Assembly: GCA_031549455.1 (NCBI GenBank)
Contig: JAVBPT010000007.1
Location: forward strand, 1 to 60,276
Length of the DNA stretch: 60,276 nt
Reading direction: 5' to 3'
Source: JAVBPT01 sp031549455
GTDB taxonomy: Bacteria > Bacillota > Clostridia > Lachnospirales > JAKSVV01
Position numbers and translations under genes: made by a program. The notes below the pieces were generated by a model. The model searched no databases. It was given only the letters and a program-made list of their open reading frames with translations, and was not told the DNA's origin. This document shows, piece by piece, positions 1 to 9,159 of the stretch (the stretch's first letter is position 1; each line of letters starts with the position of its first letter).

Positions 1-3000
1 GATATGATAAGAACATCAGACACAGTGTATTATTATGATTATACAGTAGTGGGAGGAAGCACAGGAACAGCAACAATTACAATTAGTGGAGGGCAAGATG
101 TTGCTGGGAATATAATGACAAATACCACCACCACTTTTGATACATTACTCACGGCGAGCATCTTTTTGGGGTATGAAGAAATGACCTATGGAGAGCAGAT
201 TGCGGTTGTGCAATTTTCTGGTCCTCCAACGGTTGAACCCAAGGTCAGCTTTAAGCAGGCAGGAACAAACCTTGGAAAGACATATGATTTTTCCGATGAA
301 GCAGTAAGGATGGGGACTGGAGATAATAGGAGTTATAGGACAACCATGCCAGGAGATGATAGTACCTATACTTGTATCTTCAATGTGATGAATGACAACA
401 ATGGAACTTATAAAGACGGAGTAGCCACAGTAACTGCTACAATTGGAAGCACCACGATGGCAATCTCTAACTTTAATGTAGTGACAGTGAAGCTCCCAAA
501 GATACCAGACGGATTTTATAAGAAGATCGAGGTAGGAACCAACACGGTAAGAGAAGGATATGTGATTACAGATAATCCAACAGGAGGAGATGGAGGCAAT
601 GAATTTGTCTTTATTCCGGCCAATGGATATGATAATGGAGGCTTTTGGATTGGACGTTTTGAGGCATCGGGAGAAGGAGAAGTAGGAAGCTATACTGGCA
701 AGGCACAAAGTAAGAGAGAAACTTGGGCATGGACAGGGGTCGGAGTGAATATGGCTGCGATAAGCCTTTATGCAACGGAGACTAGCGGTGAAGTAGAAGG
801 CAGACCTGTGACCGATATGGAATGGGATCTCATTTGTAAATTTTTATCGGAAGAAAAAGGGGACAACCTGATCTATACAGATAGTAGGAGTTGGAGTAAT
901 AACAGTTCTCAGGGGGTTAATTCGGCTGTTGTATCCGGAAGTAATGAGCAATGGAAAGCCAAAAACATATATGACCTGGCTGGAAATGCCGGAGAGTATA
1001 ACTATGCAGGGCTGAATTCATCTCCTTGGGGAAGAGGGGGTTCTTCGAGGTCCACCTCACTTTATGTTGCTTCAAGGAGCACAGGGAGTACTTATCAGAC
1101 AGGGTTTCGTATAGCATTATTTTATAAGCAGAACACTTCTAGCATTCCGGTGCCGAATGGTTACACACATATCGAGGGGGATATCAATACCGGATATGTG
1201 ATAAAGGACGATATGACTGGAGATGAGTTTATATGGATTCCCAATTCGGCGTATGAGAAAGGTGGCTTTTATATTGCAAGATATGAAGCCGGTTTGAGTG
1301 GTACCCGAAAAGGAACAAAGGCAGTCAGTAAGGCAGGTGCTCCGACATCTGGCATGAATTATTACGAAGCGATGATTTATGCCAATCGACTTGCGCGGGG
1401 GAAGGGGGATGTCTATAGTAGAATACCAAGTGATGCTGAATGGCAAAGCGTACTGAAATATATATTGAATGGGTATCCCGATGACGTACTCACATCTGGA
1501 ACGATGGGAAACAAAGTGTGGGCAAATAGTGTAACCCTAGGAAGATATAGTGTCGTTTATGGGACAGCTAACATAGGAGACACAGGAGACACGGGCTATG
1601 ATGTGAAGAATATTTATGACTTTTTTGGCAACTTAGCGGAATGGACACATGACTGGCAAAAAAGAGAAACCGGAGTCAATGTTTGGATGAGGGACGATAA
1701 TAAGGATACTTCATACAGGACACCGGCGTATAGAGGCAGTAAAGCCGCCGTCTCTAAAGAGGAGACGTATGGTTTTAGGCCGGTGCTTCTCTTTAAAGAA
1801 GAAGTGATGGCAGCTGAACCCCTAAGCATAGAAGCTATTTACATCGCATCCAGTAATAAAAATCCTGCTTATGCAAAACCGGGAGATACGGTGACGCTAA
1901 GCTTCAGGTTGAATAAAGAAATAGGGGGGACACCTTATGTAACAATGAATGAAACTCCTATTTCATTTGATAAAGAGGGGCTGACTTATACTGCCAGAAT
2001 CGTGATGGAAAGCGGTGACACGGATGGCGTAATACCATTTACAATAGAGGCGACGGATGGGGCGACGACAGTAAATAAAAGCGCAACGACCAATGGAAAA
2101 ACTGTGACCTTTGACAAGACATTACCATCGGTTACAAGTGTTGTGTATAGCCCTACAGGAACCTATACTGCGGGCACAAAAGTAACAATCACAGTGAATT
2201 TCAATAAAGAGATAGAGGAGGGTACGCCAAGAATTGAGTTTAGTGGCGCAGCATCCTTGAAAGCAAACTTGACGAAGCAAGATGCCAAGAAATATATTTA
2301 TGTATACACGATTCCAACAAAAGAGATTGTATCAGGGGTTGTAAGCGTAAAGGTTGCAAGTGCAAAAGATCTACTTGGCAATATTATAAATGATTATACT
2401 GCAAACTCTTTTACAATCACATCCACTGCAGAGTCCGCTTCTGGTATATTTTATCAGTATGATGAGATGACATTTGGGGACCAAAACATTTTGCTTCGAT
2501 TTGCAACTTCAAAGACAGCCCCTAATAAACCGGTGGTGTATATTACCCAACAAGGAACAGGGATGACTGAGGTGGTTAACTTTAATGACTCACCATTGCC
2601 AGATTTTGCGTATGCTGTGGATTCCAGCAATTATATGCTTAACTATAAGGTGAAGACCCATGGTTATGGGGGATATGAGGATGGGATTTGTACAGTGGTT
2701 GCGGTGGCAGGAACGGGAGGCGGAATAGAGGTTCTACGCTCAACCTTTACAATCAATACAAATACACTACCACCTTTACCAAGTGGGTATGTTGAGAGGA
2801 ATATACCTAACAATACGATTGTCAATGGGTATGTGATTACAGATCAACAAGATGGAGAGGGAGGAGGAAATGAGTTCGTTTGGGTTCCGGCGACGGAATA
2901 TAAAAACGGTGGCTTTTGGGCAGGCAGATATGAAGCATCCGGGACGGGGACTTACAGCACCTCAGGTAATCCAAGGTATACAGGAGAGGCGCAAAGCAAG

Positions 3001-4155
3001 CAAGGGTTTATGCCATGGGTTTGGCTAGTTACTGCAGACGCCAGAAAAAAAGTGGCAGAATTTAAAACGGATGATCCGGAGGTATACAGCCGGCTGATGA
3101 CGGATTATGAGTGGAAAAGAATTTGTAGGTTCATATCAGAAGAGAAGGGAGAATACAAAGTCTACGAGGATAGTAATACATGGGCGAACACAAGTAAAAC
3201 GGGGGGAGTAGTTACTGCTACTGGGAACAATGAGCACTGGAAAGCCAAAAATTTATACAACATTGGTGGAAATGTATCCGAATTAACGTATGCGGGCTAT
3301 AAAAGTAATACATTTTATACTGGCTCCACTGCAATCATGACGCTTAACTTACCAGCCGCTGCTAGTAACTCTTCTGTTAGTAGATCAGACACGGTGGGAT
3401 TTCGAATTGCTCTATTTTATAAGGAAGAAATGCAGAGTTCAAACTTACCAGACTTGTCAGGCACCGGACTGCACGCAAGGAGCATAACAGACAATGATCT
3501 GGAACACGGTTATGTGGTAACGGATAATGCAGCAGGTGGTGCAGGTGGTAATGAGTTTGTGTGGATACCCAATGAGACATATAAAGGAGGAGGATTCTTT
3601 ATCGGCCGATATGAGGGAATCGTTTCTGGGGAAGGGGCCATTACGAAACAGAATCAAACTCCGAGTACGTCTAATTATTATATCACTCAAAGGGGGTCAA
3701 TCGGTTATGCAAGGCAGCTATCTGGAAATGCAAAGCTAAAAGGATCCTTATTAACCGGAAAGATGTGGCAGGATGTATTAGTCTACTTGGCAGAGGGCTG
3801 GGTGGGAGACCCGAGTGACGGAAGTGCATTTAATAGTACAAAGTGGCCTGCCTCTGGAACGGGAAGTTTATCATATACGGTATGGCAGGACAGTACGTCC
3901 TGGGGGAACTATTCTGCTGCACGGGCGAATACAGGGTCAAATGAGGCTCGGAAGATAAAAAATATCTACGACTTTGCAGGAAACTTGGCTGAGTGGACCC
4001 ATGAAATAGGGTATGGCTTGACGGTATATGCAAGGGGAGGGAATTTTACGAGTTTATCATCCGGGATTTATCCGGCTTCGTATAGAGCAACCTCCCTGGG
4101 AGGGAAGAGTTCATATACCATTTCGGGTTTCCGCGTGGCGCTTACGTATAAATAA
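1..4155 (+). CDS. Giant surface protein of Ig-like and FGE-sulfatase domains, 5' end missing
   Basis: The frame is open from base 1. The first ATG (base 4) lies inside an Ig-like repeat that matches the internal repeats of the 9160-14463 gene, so the true start is upstream. About 1384 residues are visible. Order: end of an Ig-like domain (to about 47), a beta-rich domain (50-165), FGE-like domains (167-376 and 381-600), two Ig-like domains (603-703 and 704-807), a second beta-rich domain (808-921) and FGE-like domains (922-1141 and 1143-1383). FGE hallmarks recur: NEFVWIP, GGFWIGRYEASG, KNIYDLAGN and a closing GFRIALFYK. The paired cysteines of true formylglycine-generating enzymes are not seen, so a binding role for the C-type-lectin-like fold is more likely than catalysis (inference). 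There is no LPXTG motif, SLH domain or C-terminal membrane segment. The signal peptide should lie upstream. The domain family is fairly sure; the function is unknown. Confidence 0.8.
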   Translation, partial: DMIRTSDTVYYYDYTVVGGSTGTATITISGGQDVAGNIMTNTTTTFDTLLTASIFLGYEEMTYGEQIAVVQFSGPPTVEPKVSFKQAGTNLGKTYDFSDEAVRMGTGDNRSYRTTMPGDDSTYTCIFNVMNDNNGTYKDGVATVTATIGSTTMAISNFNVVTVKLPKIPDGFYKKIEVGTNTVREGYVITDNPTGGDGGNEFVFIPANGYDNGGFWIGRFEASGEGEVGSYTGKAQSKRETWAWTGVGVNMAAISLYATETSGEVEGRPVTDMEWDLICKFLSEEKGDNLIYTDSRSWSNNSSQGVNSAVVSGSNEQWKAKNIYDLAGNAGEYNYAGLNSSPWGRGGSSRSTSLYVASRSTGSTYQTGFRIALFYKQNTSSIPVPNGYTHIEGDINTGYVIKDDMTGDEFIWIPNSAYEKGGFYIARYEAGLSGTRKGTKAVSKAGAPTSGMNYYEAMIYANRLARGKGDVYSRIPSDAEWQSVLKYILNGYPDDVLTSGTMGNKVWANSVTLGRYSVVYGTANIGDTGDTGYDVKNIYDFFGNLAEWTHDWQKRETGVNVWMRDDNKDTSYRTPAYRGSKAAVSKEETYGFRPVLLFKEEVMAAEPLSIEAIYIASSNKNPAYAKPGDTVTLSFRLNKEIGGTPYVTMNETPISFDKEGLTYTARIVMESGDTDGVIPFTIEATDGATTVNKSATTNGKTVTFDKTLPSVTSVVYSPTGTYTAGTKVTITVNFNKEIEEGTPRIEFSGAASLKANLTKQDAKKYIYVYTIPTKEIVSGVVSVKVASAKDLLGNIINDYTANSFTITSTAESASGIFYQYDEMTFGDQNILLRFATSKTAPNKPVVYITQQGTGMTEVVNFNDSPLPDFAYAVDSSNYMLNYKVKTHGYGGYEDGICTVVAVAGTGGGIEVLRSTFTINTNTLPPLPSGYVERNIPNNTIVNGYVITDQQDGEGGGNEFVWVPATEYKNGGFWAGRYEASGTGTYSTSGNPRYTGEAQSKQGFMPWVWLVTADARKKVAEFKTDDPEVYSRLMTDYEWKRICRFISEEKGEYKVYEDSNTWANTSKTGGVVTATGNNEHWKAKNLYNIGGNVSELTYAGYKSNTFYTGSTAIMTLNLPAAASNSSVSRSDTVGFRIALFYKEEMQSSNLPDLSGTGLHARSITDNDLEHGYVVTDNAAGGAGGNEFVWIPNETYKGGGFFIGRYEGIVSGEGAITKQNQTPSTSNYYITQRGSIGYARQLSGNAKLKGSLLTGKMWQDVLVYLAEGWVGDPSDGSAFNSTKWPASGTGSLSYTVWQDSTSWGNYSAARANTGSNEARKIKNIYDFAGNLAEWTHEIGYGLTVYARGGNFTSLSSGIYPASYRATSLGGKSSYTISGFRVALTYK

Positions 4156-4176
4156 TGTTATTTTTAAAATAAAGAC

Positions 4177-4204
4177 TTGAAAACTGGAAATCATAGATTA
4201 TAAT
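4177..4204 (+). promoter_or_regulatory. Sigma-A-type promoter of the lipoprotein gene
   Basis: TTGAAA (4177-4182), a 16-base spacer and TATAAT (4199-4204). The expected transcript start is near 4211. This excludes the in-frame ATG at 4203, which lies inside the -10 box, and supports the start at 4230. Confidence 0.7.
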
Positions 4205-4229
4205 GCATTTAATAATATTGGAGGATTTC

Positions 4230-4895
4230 ATGAAATTTAGATTTTTCATTCTCTTTCTTTTACTTTGTATCGTATTGACAGGTTGCGGAAAAAAGGAAAC
4301 GTTTGTCTATACCAACAACTTTGATGAGGGACCGGGTCCAATGAGTTCTGGATTGATTGGCGTTCCGAAGGGTTCTCTAGCCAGTGACTATGCACTCACC
4401 TTTCGATATGAGAACACACCGGACATTTATAAAGAATCTCATATGGCGGTCTTTCTATCCATGGATAACATTACAGAGAATGCGTTTCAGTATCTCTCCA
4501 GCCATATCACGACCTCGGATGGTCTAGAAGCCAATACAGAGTATGACGTGGTGATGACATTTGATCTCATCACAAACATGGGTGAGGCAGGAAAAAATGT
4601 CTATCTAAAAGCCGGGATTGTGAATGGACAGGTGGTGGAAGATTATGAAGCCGACATCAAGGTTTTTAACCTTGATAAAGGGAATGGGAGAGAAGGAGGT
4701 TCTGACCTAAAACTGCTAGGAACGATTGAGGCGAAAGATCCAGGCAAGCATGAAATCAAGAAACAAAAGTATCAAACCACTTTGAAAACAGATGAGGGCG
4801 CCCGTTTAAGTTATCTAATCGGGGTGGATTCCACCTATAAAGGTGTGAGCTCTTTTTACATCAACAACATTGAAATCAAGTTTTATAAAAAATAG
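4230..4895 (+). CDS. Predicted lipoprotein of unknown function
   Basis: 221 residues. The N-terminus is a basic residue pair, a hydrophobic stretch and the lipobox LTGC, with the lipidated Cys at about residue 19, so the protein should be exported and anchored to the outer face of the membrane. The remainder is polar and beta-rich, resembling a single extracellular sandwich domain (NNFDEGPG, EYDVVMTFDLIT), with no catalytic motif that I recognise. The start at 4230 is chosen because TTGGAGG lies 5-6 bases upstream and the promoter's -10 box covers the earlier ATG. It sits between the FGE/Ig surface gene and the leuS T-box leader and has its own promoter, so it need not be co-transcribed with either. 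LspA, encoded at 31386, would process it. Confidence 0.75.
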   Translation: MKFRFFILFLLLCIVLTGCGKKETFVYTNNFDEGPGPMSSGLIGVPKGSLASDYALTFRYENTPDIYKESHMAVFLSMDNITENAFQYLSSHITTSDGLEANTEYDVVMTFDLITNMGEAGKNVYLKAGIVNGQVVEDYEADIKVFNLDKGNGREGGSDLKLLGTIEAKDPGKHEIKKQKYQTTLKTDEGARLSYLIGVDSTYKGVSSFYINNIEIKFYKK

Positions 4896-4897
4896 GC

Positions 4898-4926
4898 TTG
4901 ATCTTAGAGAAAATATAGTATACAAT
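4898..4926 (+). promoter_or_regulatory. Promoter of the leuS T-box transcript
   Basis: TTGATC (4898-4903), a 17-base spacer and TACAAT (4921-4926). It begins right after the lipoprotein stop and would start the leader RNA near 4933. Confidence 0.65.
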
Positions 4927-4934
4927 AGGCACAT

Positions 4935-5130
4935 AATGAGTAATGAAAAAAAGTAGTAAGTAGAATAAACTTTAAGAGAGTTGCTGTTTGGTGAAAAGCA
5001 ATAGGGAATATACCGAACTTGTTTTGGAGCTTTGTAGCAATACACGCGAGTAGCGTTAAAAGAATGAGTTTAAAGTAAGGTGGTAACACGATAAGTCGTC
5101 CTTTATGCAGCAATGCATGGGCGACTTTTT
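4935..5130 (+). promoter_or_regulatory. T-box leader (leucine-type) controlling leuS
   Basis: The leader between the promoter and leuS carries the T-box core AAGGTGGTAACACG (5077-5090), followed by a terminator hairpin at 5095-5130. In this family uncharged tRNA binds the leader, its anticodon pairs with a specifier codon in stem I, and its free 3' end stabilises the antiterminator that contains the T-box. The gene downstream is leuS, so the sensed tRNA should be tRNA-Leu. A CTT at 5018-5020, in the likely specifier loop (GAACTTG), is a candidate specifier codon. The T-box is seen directly; the specifier assignment is inference. Confidence 0.85.
5095..5130 (+). terminator. T-box conditional terminator
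   Basis: GTCGTCC at 5095 pairs with GGGCGAC (5119-5125), extended by TGCA/TGCA near the loop and followed by TTTTT. It lies directly after the T-box core, as expected for the terminator alternative to the antiterminator. Confidence 0.75.
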
Positions 5131-5153
5131 AAATCCAAAATTTGAGGTGAAAA

Positions 5154-7559
5154 ATGAAAGAGTATGATTTTAGACAGGCAGAAAAAAAGTGGCAGAAAGA
5201 ATGGGAAAGACAAAATGTTTTTCACGCGGAAGATTTTTCAAAAAAGGAAAAATTTTATGGTTTGATTGAGTTCCCTTACCCCTCCGGGTCCGGGCTTCAT
5301 ATCGGACACATCAGAGCATACACTCCGCTTGAAGTTATTTCAAGAAAAAAGAGGCTCGAAGGGAGGAATGTTCTCTTTCCAATCGGTTGGGATGCATTTG
5401 GCCTTCCAACAGAAAACTATGCGATTAAAACAGGCATCCATCCCAGAAAGGTGACGGATGAAAACATCAAGATTTTTACAGAACAACTGAGGTCGATTGG
5501 CTATTCATTCGACTGGTCTCGGGAGCTTGATACTTCTGGCGAAGAGTACTATAAATGGACGCAGTGGATCTTTCTAAAGCTGTATGAAAAAGGTCTTGCT
5601 TATAAAGACCACACCTATGTAAACTTTTGTCCGGAGTGTAGAGTGGTACTCTCCAATGAAGAGTCACAAGGGGGTAAGTGCGACCGATGTGACAGCGACG
5701 TGGTACAAAAGGAAAAAGAGGTCTGGATGCTAAAGATTACGGACTATGCGGAGAAATTATTAGAAGGACTGGATGAGGTAAATTATATTCCAATGGTTCG
5801 CGTGTCGCAGGAGAACTGGATTGGGAAAAGTGCTGGGGCGGAGGTGAACTTTAAGCTGGAAGGGGAAGACACTAACCTTCGGGTGTTTACCACCAGGCCT
5901 GATACGCTGTTTGGAGCCACCTTTATGGTTATTGCGCCAGAGCATCCCATGATTGAACAGTTTAAAAACAGAATTCAAAACCTGACTGAGGTGGAACAGT
6001 ATAGAGAGCAAGCTAAAAAGAAAACGGAGTTTGAAAGGGTGGAACTGGCCAAAGAGAAAACAGGAATCGAGATAAAAGGAATCAAAGCAATAAATCCTGT
6101 GACCCAAGGAGAGATGCCGATCTGGGTAGCGGACTATGTGATGATGGGCTATGGAACCGGAGCCATTATGGCAGTTCCGGCACACGATACACGTGACTTT
6201 GAGTTTGCAACCAAATTTGATATTCCCATTGTACAGGTGATTCAAAAGGCTGGAGAGGAAGAGACGACGCTTCCATTTACAGAAGACGGCATCATGATCC
6301 ATTCGGATTTTCTAAATGGGATGGATGTCAAAAAGTCAAAAGAGGAAATGATCCAATATCTTGAAAAACAAAAGATGGGCACCCGAAAGATCAACTATAA
6401 GATGAAGGACTGGGCGTTCGCACGACAACGATATTGGGGAGAACCCGTGCCGATTATTCACTGCCCAGTCTGTGGAATGGTCGCTGTACCAGAAAAGGAC
6501 TTGCCCGTTACCCTTCCGGATGTGAAAAATTTTAAGCCGGGTGTGGACGGAGAGTCACCCCTTGCAGATATCCATGAATGGGTCAATGTAAAATGCCCAA
6601 AGTGTGGAATGGATGCAAAACGAGAAACCGACACCATGCCGCAGTGGGCAGGCTCTTCATGGTATTTCTTAAGATACATCGATCCACATAATCACGAAGA
6701 GTTGGGAGATAAAAAGAAACTCGACTACTGGATGAATGTGGATTGGTATAGTGGAGGAATGGAGCATGTGACAAGACACTTGATTTATTCTAGATTTTGG
6801 CATCGCTTCCTATATGATATCGGAGTGGTCAGTACACGTGAGCCCTACGCCAAAAGAACCGCGCATGGTTTGCTTCTGGGATCCGATGGAGAAAAAATGA
6901 GTAAGTCAAGAGGCAATGTGGTGAATCCGAATGAAATGGTAGAGACCTACGGGGCGGATGCATTCAGGCTTGCGATGTTATTCGTGGGAGACTATGAGAA
7001 TGCCATTGTATGGTCGGAGGACACCATAAGGGGAGCAAAAAGATTTTTGGAGCGAACCTTTAAGCTACTTGATCTAGTTGCTGAGGGAAAGGGGTACTCA
7101 AAAGAGTTAGAGGCCCCTATTCATAAAACCATCAAGGGTGTGTCAGAAGATTTAGAAAATGCAAAGTTTAACACCGCGATTGCAAAATTGATGACACTTA
7201 TTAATACGTTCTATGATCATAAAAAGATAACAAGAGAAGATCTTCTTACTTTTATCACACTCTTAAATCCAATCGCACCTCATATCACAGAGGAGATGTG
7301 GCAGGAGATGAACGGGAAGGGACTACTCGCATTGGGCACATGGCCAAGCTATGACCCAGCGAAACTTATTGAAAAAGAGATTGAAATTCCCATTCAGGTG
7401 AATGGGAAAGTGAAGGCGAAGATTGTGATCGCTATAGATGAGACGGAAGAAAGTGTACTTGAAAAGGCAAGAGAAAGTTTAAAAGGGATGGTGGATGTAA
7501 AGGAGATCGTCAAGCAGATTTATGTTCAAGGAAAGATCGTCAATATTGTAGCCAAATAG
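5154..7559 (+). CDS. leuS: Leucyl-tRNA synthetase
   Basis: 801 residues, the usual bacterial LeuRS length. It is a cytoplasmic class I synthetase that joins leucine to tRNA-Leu and edits mischarged products. Visible: the HIGH signature (residues 49-52, in GLHIGHIRAYTP), KMSKS (581-585), zinc-type cysteine clusters (CPEC with CDRC, and CPVC with CPKC), and the CP1 editing domain between the catalytic halves with its threonine-rich FTTRPDTLFGATF motif. The anticodon-binding helical domain and C-terminal domain follow. The start ATG is preceded by GAGGTG. Expression should be governed by the T-box leader upstream. cdd follows after 8 bases, so the two are probably co-transcribed. Confidence 0.97.
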   Translation: MKEYDFRQAEKKWQKEWERQNVFHAEDFSKKEKFYGLIEFPYPSGSGLHIGHIRAYTPLEVISRKKRLEGRNVLFPIGWDAFGLPTENYAIKTGIHPRKVTDENIKIFTEQLRSIGYSFDWSRELDTSGEEYYKWTQWIFLKLYEKGLAYKDHTYVNFCPECRVVLSNEESQGGKCDRCDSDVVQKEKEVWMLKITDYAEKLLEGLDEVNYIPMVRVSQENWIGKSAGAEVNFKLEGEDTNLRVFTTRPDTLFGATFMVIAPEHPMIEQFKNRIQNLTEVEQYREQAKKKTEFERVELAKEKTGIEIKGIKAINPVTQGEMPIWVADYVMMGYGTGAIMAVPAHDTRDFEFATKFDIPIVQVIQKAGEEETTLPFTEDGIMIHSDFLNGMDVKKSKEEMIQYLEKQKMGTRKINYKMKDWAFARQRYWGEPVPIIHCPVCGMVAVPEKDLPVTLPDVKNFKPGVDGESPLADIHEWVNVKCPKCGMDAKRETDTMPQWAGSSWYFLRYIDPHNHEELGDKKKLDYWMNVDWYSGGMEHVTRHLIYSRFWHRFLYDIGVVSTREPYAKRTAHGLLLGSDGEKMSKSRGNVVNPNEMVETYGADAFRLAMLFVGDYENAIVWSEDTIRGAKRFLERTFKLLDLVAEGKGYSKELEAPIHKTIKGVSEDLENAKFNTAIAKLMTLINTFYDHKKITREDLLTFITLLNPIAPHITEEMWQEMNGKGLLALGTWPSYDPAKLIEKEIEIPIQVNGKVKAKIVIAIDETEESVLEKARESLKGMVDVKEIVKQIYVQGKIVNIVAK

Positions 7560-7567
7560 GAGGGGAA

Positions 7568-7966
7568 ATGACAAATCAAGCACTTTTTGAAATCGCCAAA
7601 GAGGCGAGAAATTATGCAAGGTCTGGATACTGCCATTACAAAGTTGGGACAGCTCTGCTTTGTAAAAATGGGAAAGTATATAAGGGATGTAACATCGAAG
7701 CAAGAGATATTCCGAGCAATTCAAGCTGTGCAGAGAGATCTGCTTTTATTAGTGCTATCTCAAATGGGGAGACGGAGTTTGAAAAAATTATGGTGATTGG
7801 GGGTCCGGAAGATGGTGACTTAATCATGACTACCCCATGTGGTGTTTGTAGACAATACATTCTGGAAATGAACCCGGAGATGTTGGTTGTGATAAGTGAC
7901 GGGAATGCATATCAAGAATACATTGCAAAAGAGCTTTTACCCAGTACATATTATTTAAAAAACTAG
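7568..7966 (+). CDS. cdd: Cytidine deaminase
   Basis: 132 residues, matching the small homotetrameric cytidine deaminases of Gram-positive bacteria. It converts cytidine or deoxycytidine to uridine or deoxyuridine in pyrimidine salvage. The zinc site is complete: Cys54 with the catalytic Glu56 (SCAERSA), and Cys91 and Cys94 (PCGVC). It starts 8 bases after leuS with AGGAGGGG as ribosome site, so it is translated from the leuS transcript. A terminator-like hairpin follows at 8034. Confidence 0.95.
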   Translation: MTNQALFEIAKEARNYARSGYCHYKVGTALLCKNGKVYKGCNIEARDIPSNSSCAERSAFISAISNGETEFEKIMVIGGPEDGDLIMTTPCGVCRQYILEMNPEMLVVISDGNAYQEYIAKELLPSTYYLKN

Positions 7967-8033
7967 AAAAATTTATTTTCCACAAAAGTATTCCATATAG
8001 TCATATCTTGTCTTAAAATACAAAGTGGAGATT

Positions 8034-8070
8034 AAAAAGCCTGTAAGCATAAGTATTGACGGGCTTTTTT
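8034..8070 (+). terminator. Terminator after leuS-cdd
   Basis: AAAAAGCC...GT (8034-8044) pairs with AC.GGCTTTTTT (8058-8070) around an A-rich loop and ends in a T run. It closes the leuS-cdd unit. Confidence 0.8.
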
Positions 8071-8095
8071 GATGTTTTTTTTTTGTCAAAAATGG

Positions 8096-8123
8096 TTGTA
8101 TTTGTGAGTTGTTATGCTAAACT
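8096..8123 (+). promoter_or_regulatory. Probable promoter of the DUF3881-like gene
   Basis: TTGTAT (8096-8101), a 16-base spacer and an extended -10 TGCTAAACT (8115-8123). The rest of the roughly 250-base gap (7967-8217) is AT-rich, with the terminator at 8034 and nothing else recognised. Confidence 0.45.
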
Positions 8124-8217
8124 GTAATCAAAATTAAAAAAACATTTTTGCTATATATAAAAAATAAATTGTGACGAATAAAACTAGGTAAACAAAATAT
8201 TTTATTTGGAGGAGTGA

Positions 8218-9036
8218 ATGCTTTTTAACATCGCTACTGTTGGATTCAGTAAATTAGAAGATTCGAATAAACGTTTTACAGTGATCAATGATGTCATTAA
8301 TAACTACACCAAGATGGAGTACTATGACACGGATACTGAAAAAAAATACGTTGAAAATAAAAAGCAATATGGCAAAAATATTGGAATTATTGTGAGAGGT
8401 TTGCAACAAAATGATAAGATGACGGTCACAAACATTGTGCCTTATGCGGAGACAGCGAAGAAGATCAACGTGAAGGATGTAAGAATAGAGAGGGCAGAGT
8501 TAGAACTCCTTGCCAAACCAGTTGTGGAGAATGAGTATCACGTGACCATCACGGATATTCTCACCAACATGAAAATTACTTTCTATCTTCAAAATGTAAT
8601 TGACTATTTAAAAAACAATCAAAGAGTGCGATCCACTTTTAATCAGGTCAGCATCTCTGCTCTTGCCTACTCGGGCAAGATTGTGCTTCCAATCGCTTCA
8701 GAAGAAGAGGAATACGAGGAGATGTCGGGTGAGTATTGTTCGGCGGATGATGAGGTTGTGGATCGGATTTTAAAAGAAGGAACGATTCTAGAGGATATGG
8801 AACAATATTTTATACAGTCTCAGAAGATTGACGCGATTTATCACATTTTGGGGAAAATAATAGATGTAAAGAAAACCAATAACATCGAAACCAAGGAGAA
8901 GATCTATCTACTAGAAGTGGATGTGATGGGCATGAGTCTTGAGGTGTATGTAAATGAAAAGGAACTTGTGGGGATGCCAATTAAGGGAATGAGATTTATG
9001 GGGACTTGTTGGTTACAGGGAAGCATTCAGTTTTAA
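8218..9036 (+). CDS. DUF3881-like protein of unknown function
   Basis: 272 residues, cytoplasmic by composition, with no signal peptide or membrane segment. The opening (IATVGFSKLED) and overall pattern resemble the DUF3881 family known from Clostridia, whose function is not established; I assign this from memory of the family's look and cannot confirm it. An acidic linker (EEEEYEEMSGEY, about residue 160) separates an N-terminal alpha/beta half from a C-terminal part that ends with a beta-rich segment (GMRFMGTCWLQGSIQF). GGAGGAG lies 5 bases before the ATG. It is monocistronic, with its own promoter and a strong terminator. Confidence 0.6.
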   Translation: MLFNIATVGFSKLEDSNKRFTVINDVINNYTKMEYYDTDTEKKYVENKKQYGKNIGIIVRGLQQNDKMTVTNIVPYAETAKKINVKDVRIERAELELLAKPVVENEYHVTITDILTNMKITFYLQNVIDYLKNNQRVRSTFNQVSISALAYSGKIVLPIASEEEEYEEMSGEYCSADDEVVDRILKEGTILEDMEQYFIQSQKIDAIYHILGKIIDVKKTNNIETKEKIYLLEVDVMGMSLEVYVNEKELVGMPIKGMRFMGTCWLQGSIQF

Positions 9037-9050
9037 AATAAGAAAAACGA

Positions 9051-9094
9051 GAATACTTTCAATATTGAGTAGATCAATGTCGAAAGTATTTTTT
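9051..9094 (+). terminator. Terminator after the DUF3881-like gene
   Basis: AATACTTTC (9052-9060) pairs with GAAAGTATT (9082-9090). An inner ATATTGA/TCAATGT stem extends it, and a T run follows. It also insulates the giant surface gene downstream. Confidence 0.85.
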
Positions 9095-9104
9095 GCGATG
9101 GATA

Positions 9105-9132
9105 TTTACTTTTTTAAAAAAACCATTATAAT
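9105..9132 (+). promoter_or_regulatory. Possible promoter of the giant FGE/Ig gene
   Basis: A perfect TATAAT (9127-9132) has only a weak -35 (TTTACT, 9105-9110) at 16 bases. GGTGGAG (9145-9151) is the ribosome site for the ATG at 9160. Confidence 0.45.
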
Positions 9133-9159
9133 TTTATCTAAGATGGTGGAGAAAAAAGA

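Noticed and set aside
145..708. Antisense open frame of 187 codons within the first surface gene
   Set aside because: It is a shadow of the repetitive coding strand, without ribosome site or recognisable protein features; the same applies to the many other antisense frames in the window.
4203..4229. Longer start for the lipoprotein gene (ATG at 4203)
   Set aside because: It lies inside the promoter's -10 box and lacks a ribosome site; 4230 has both a site and a signal peptide.
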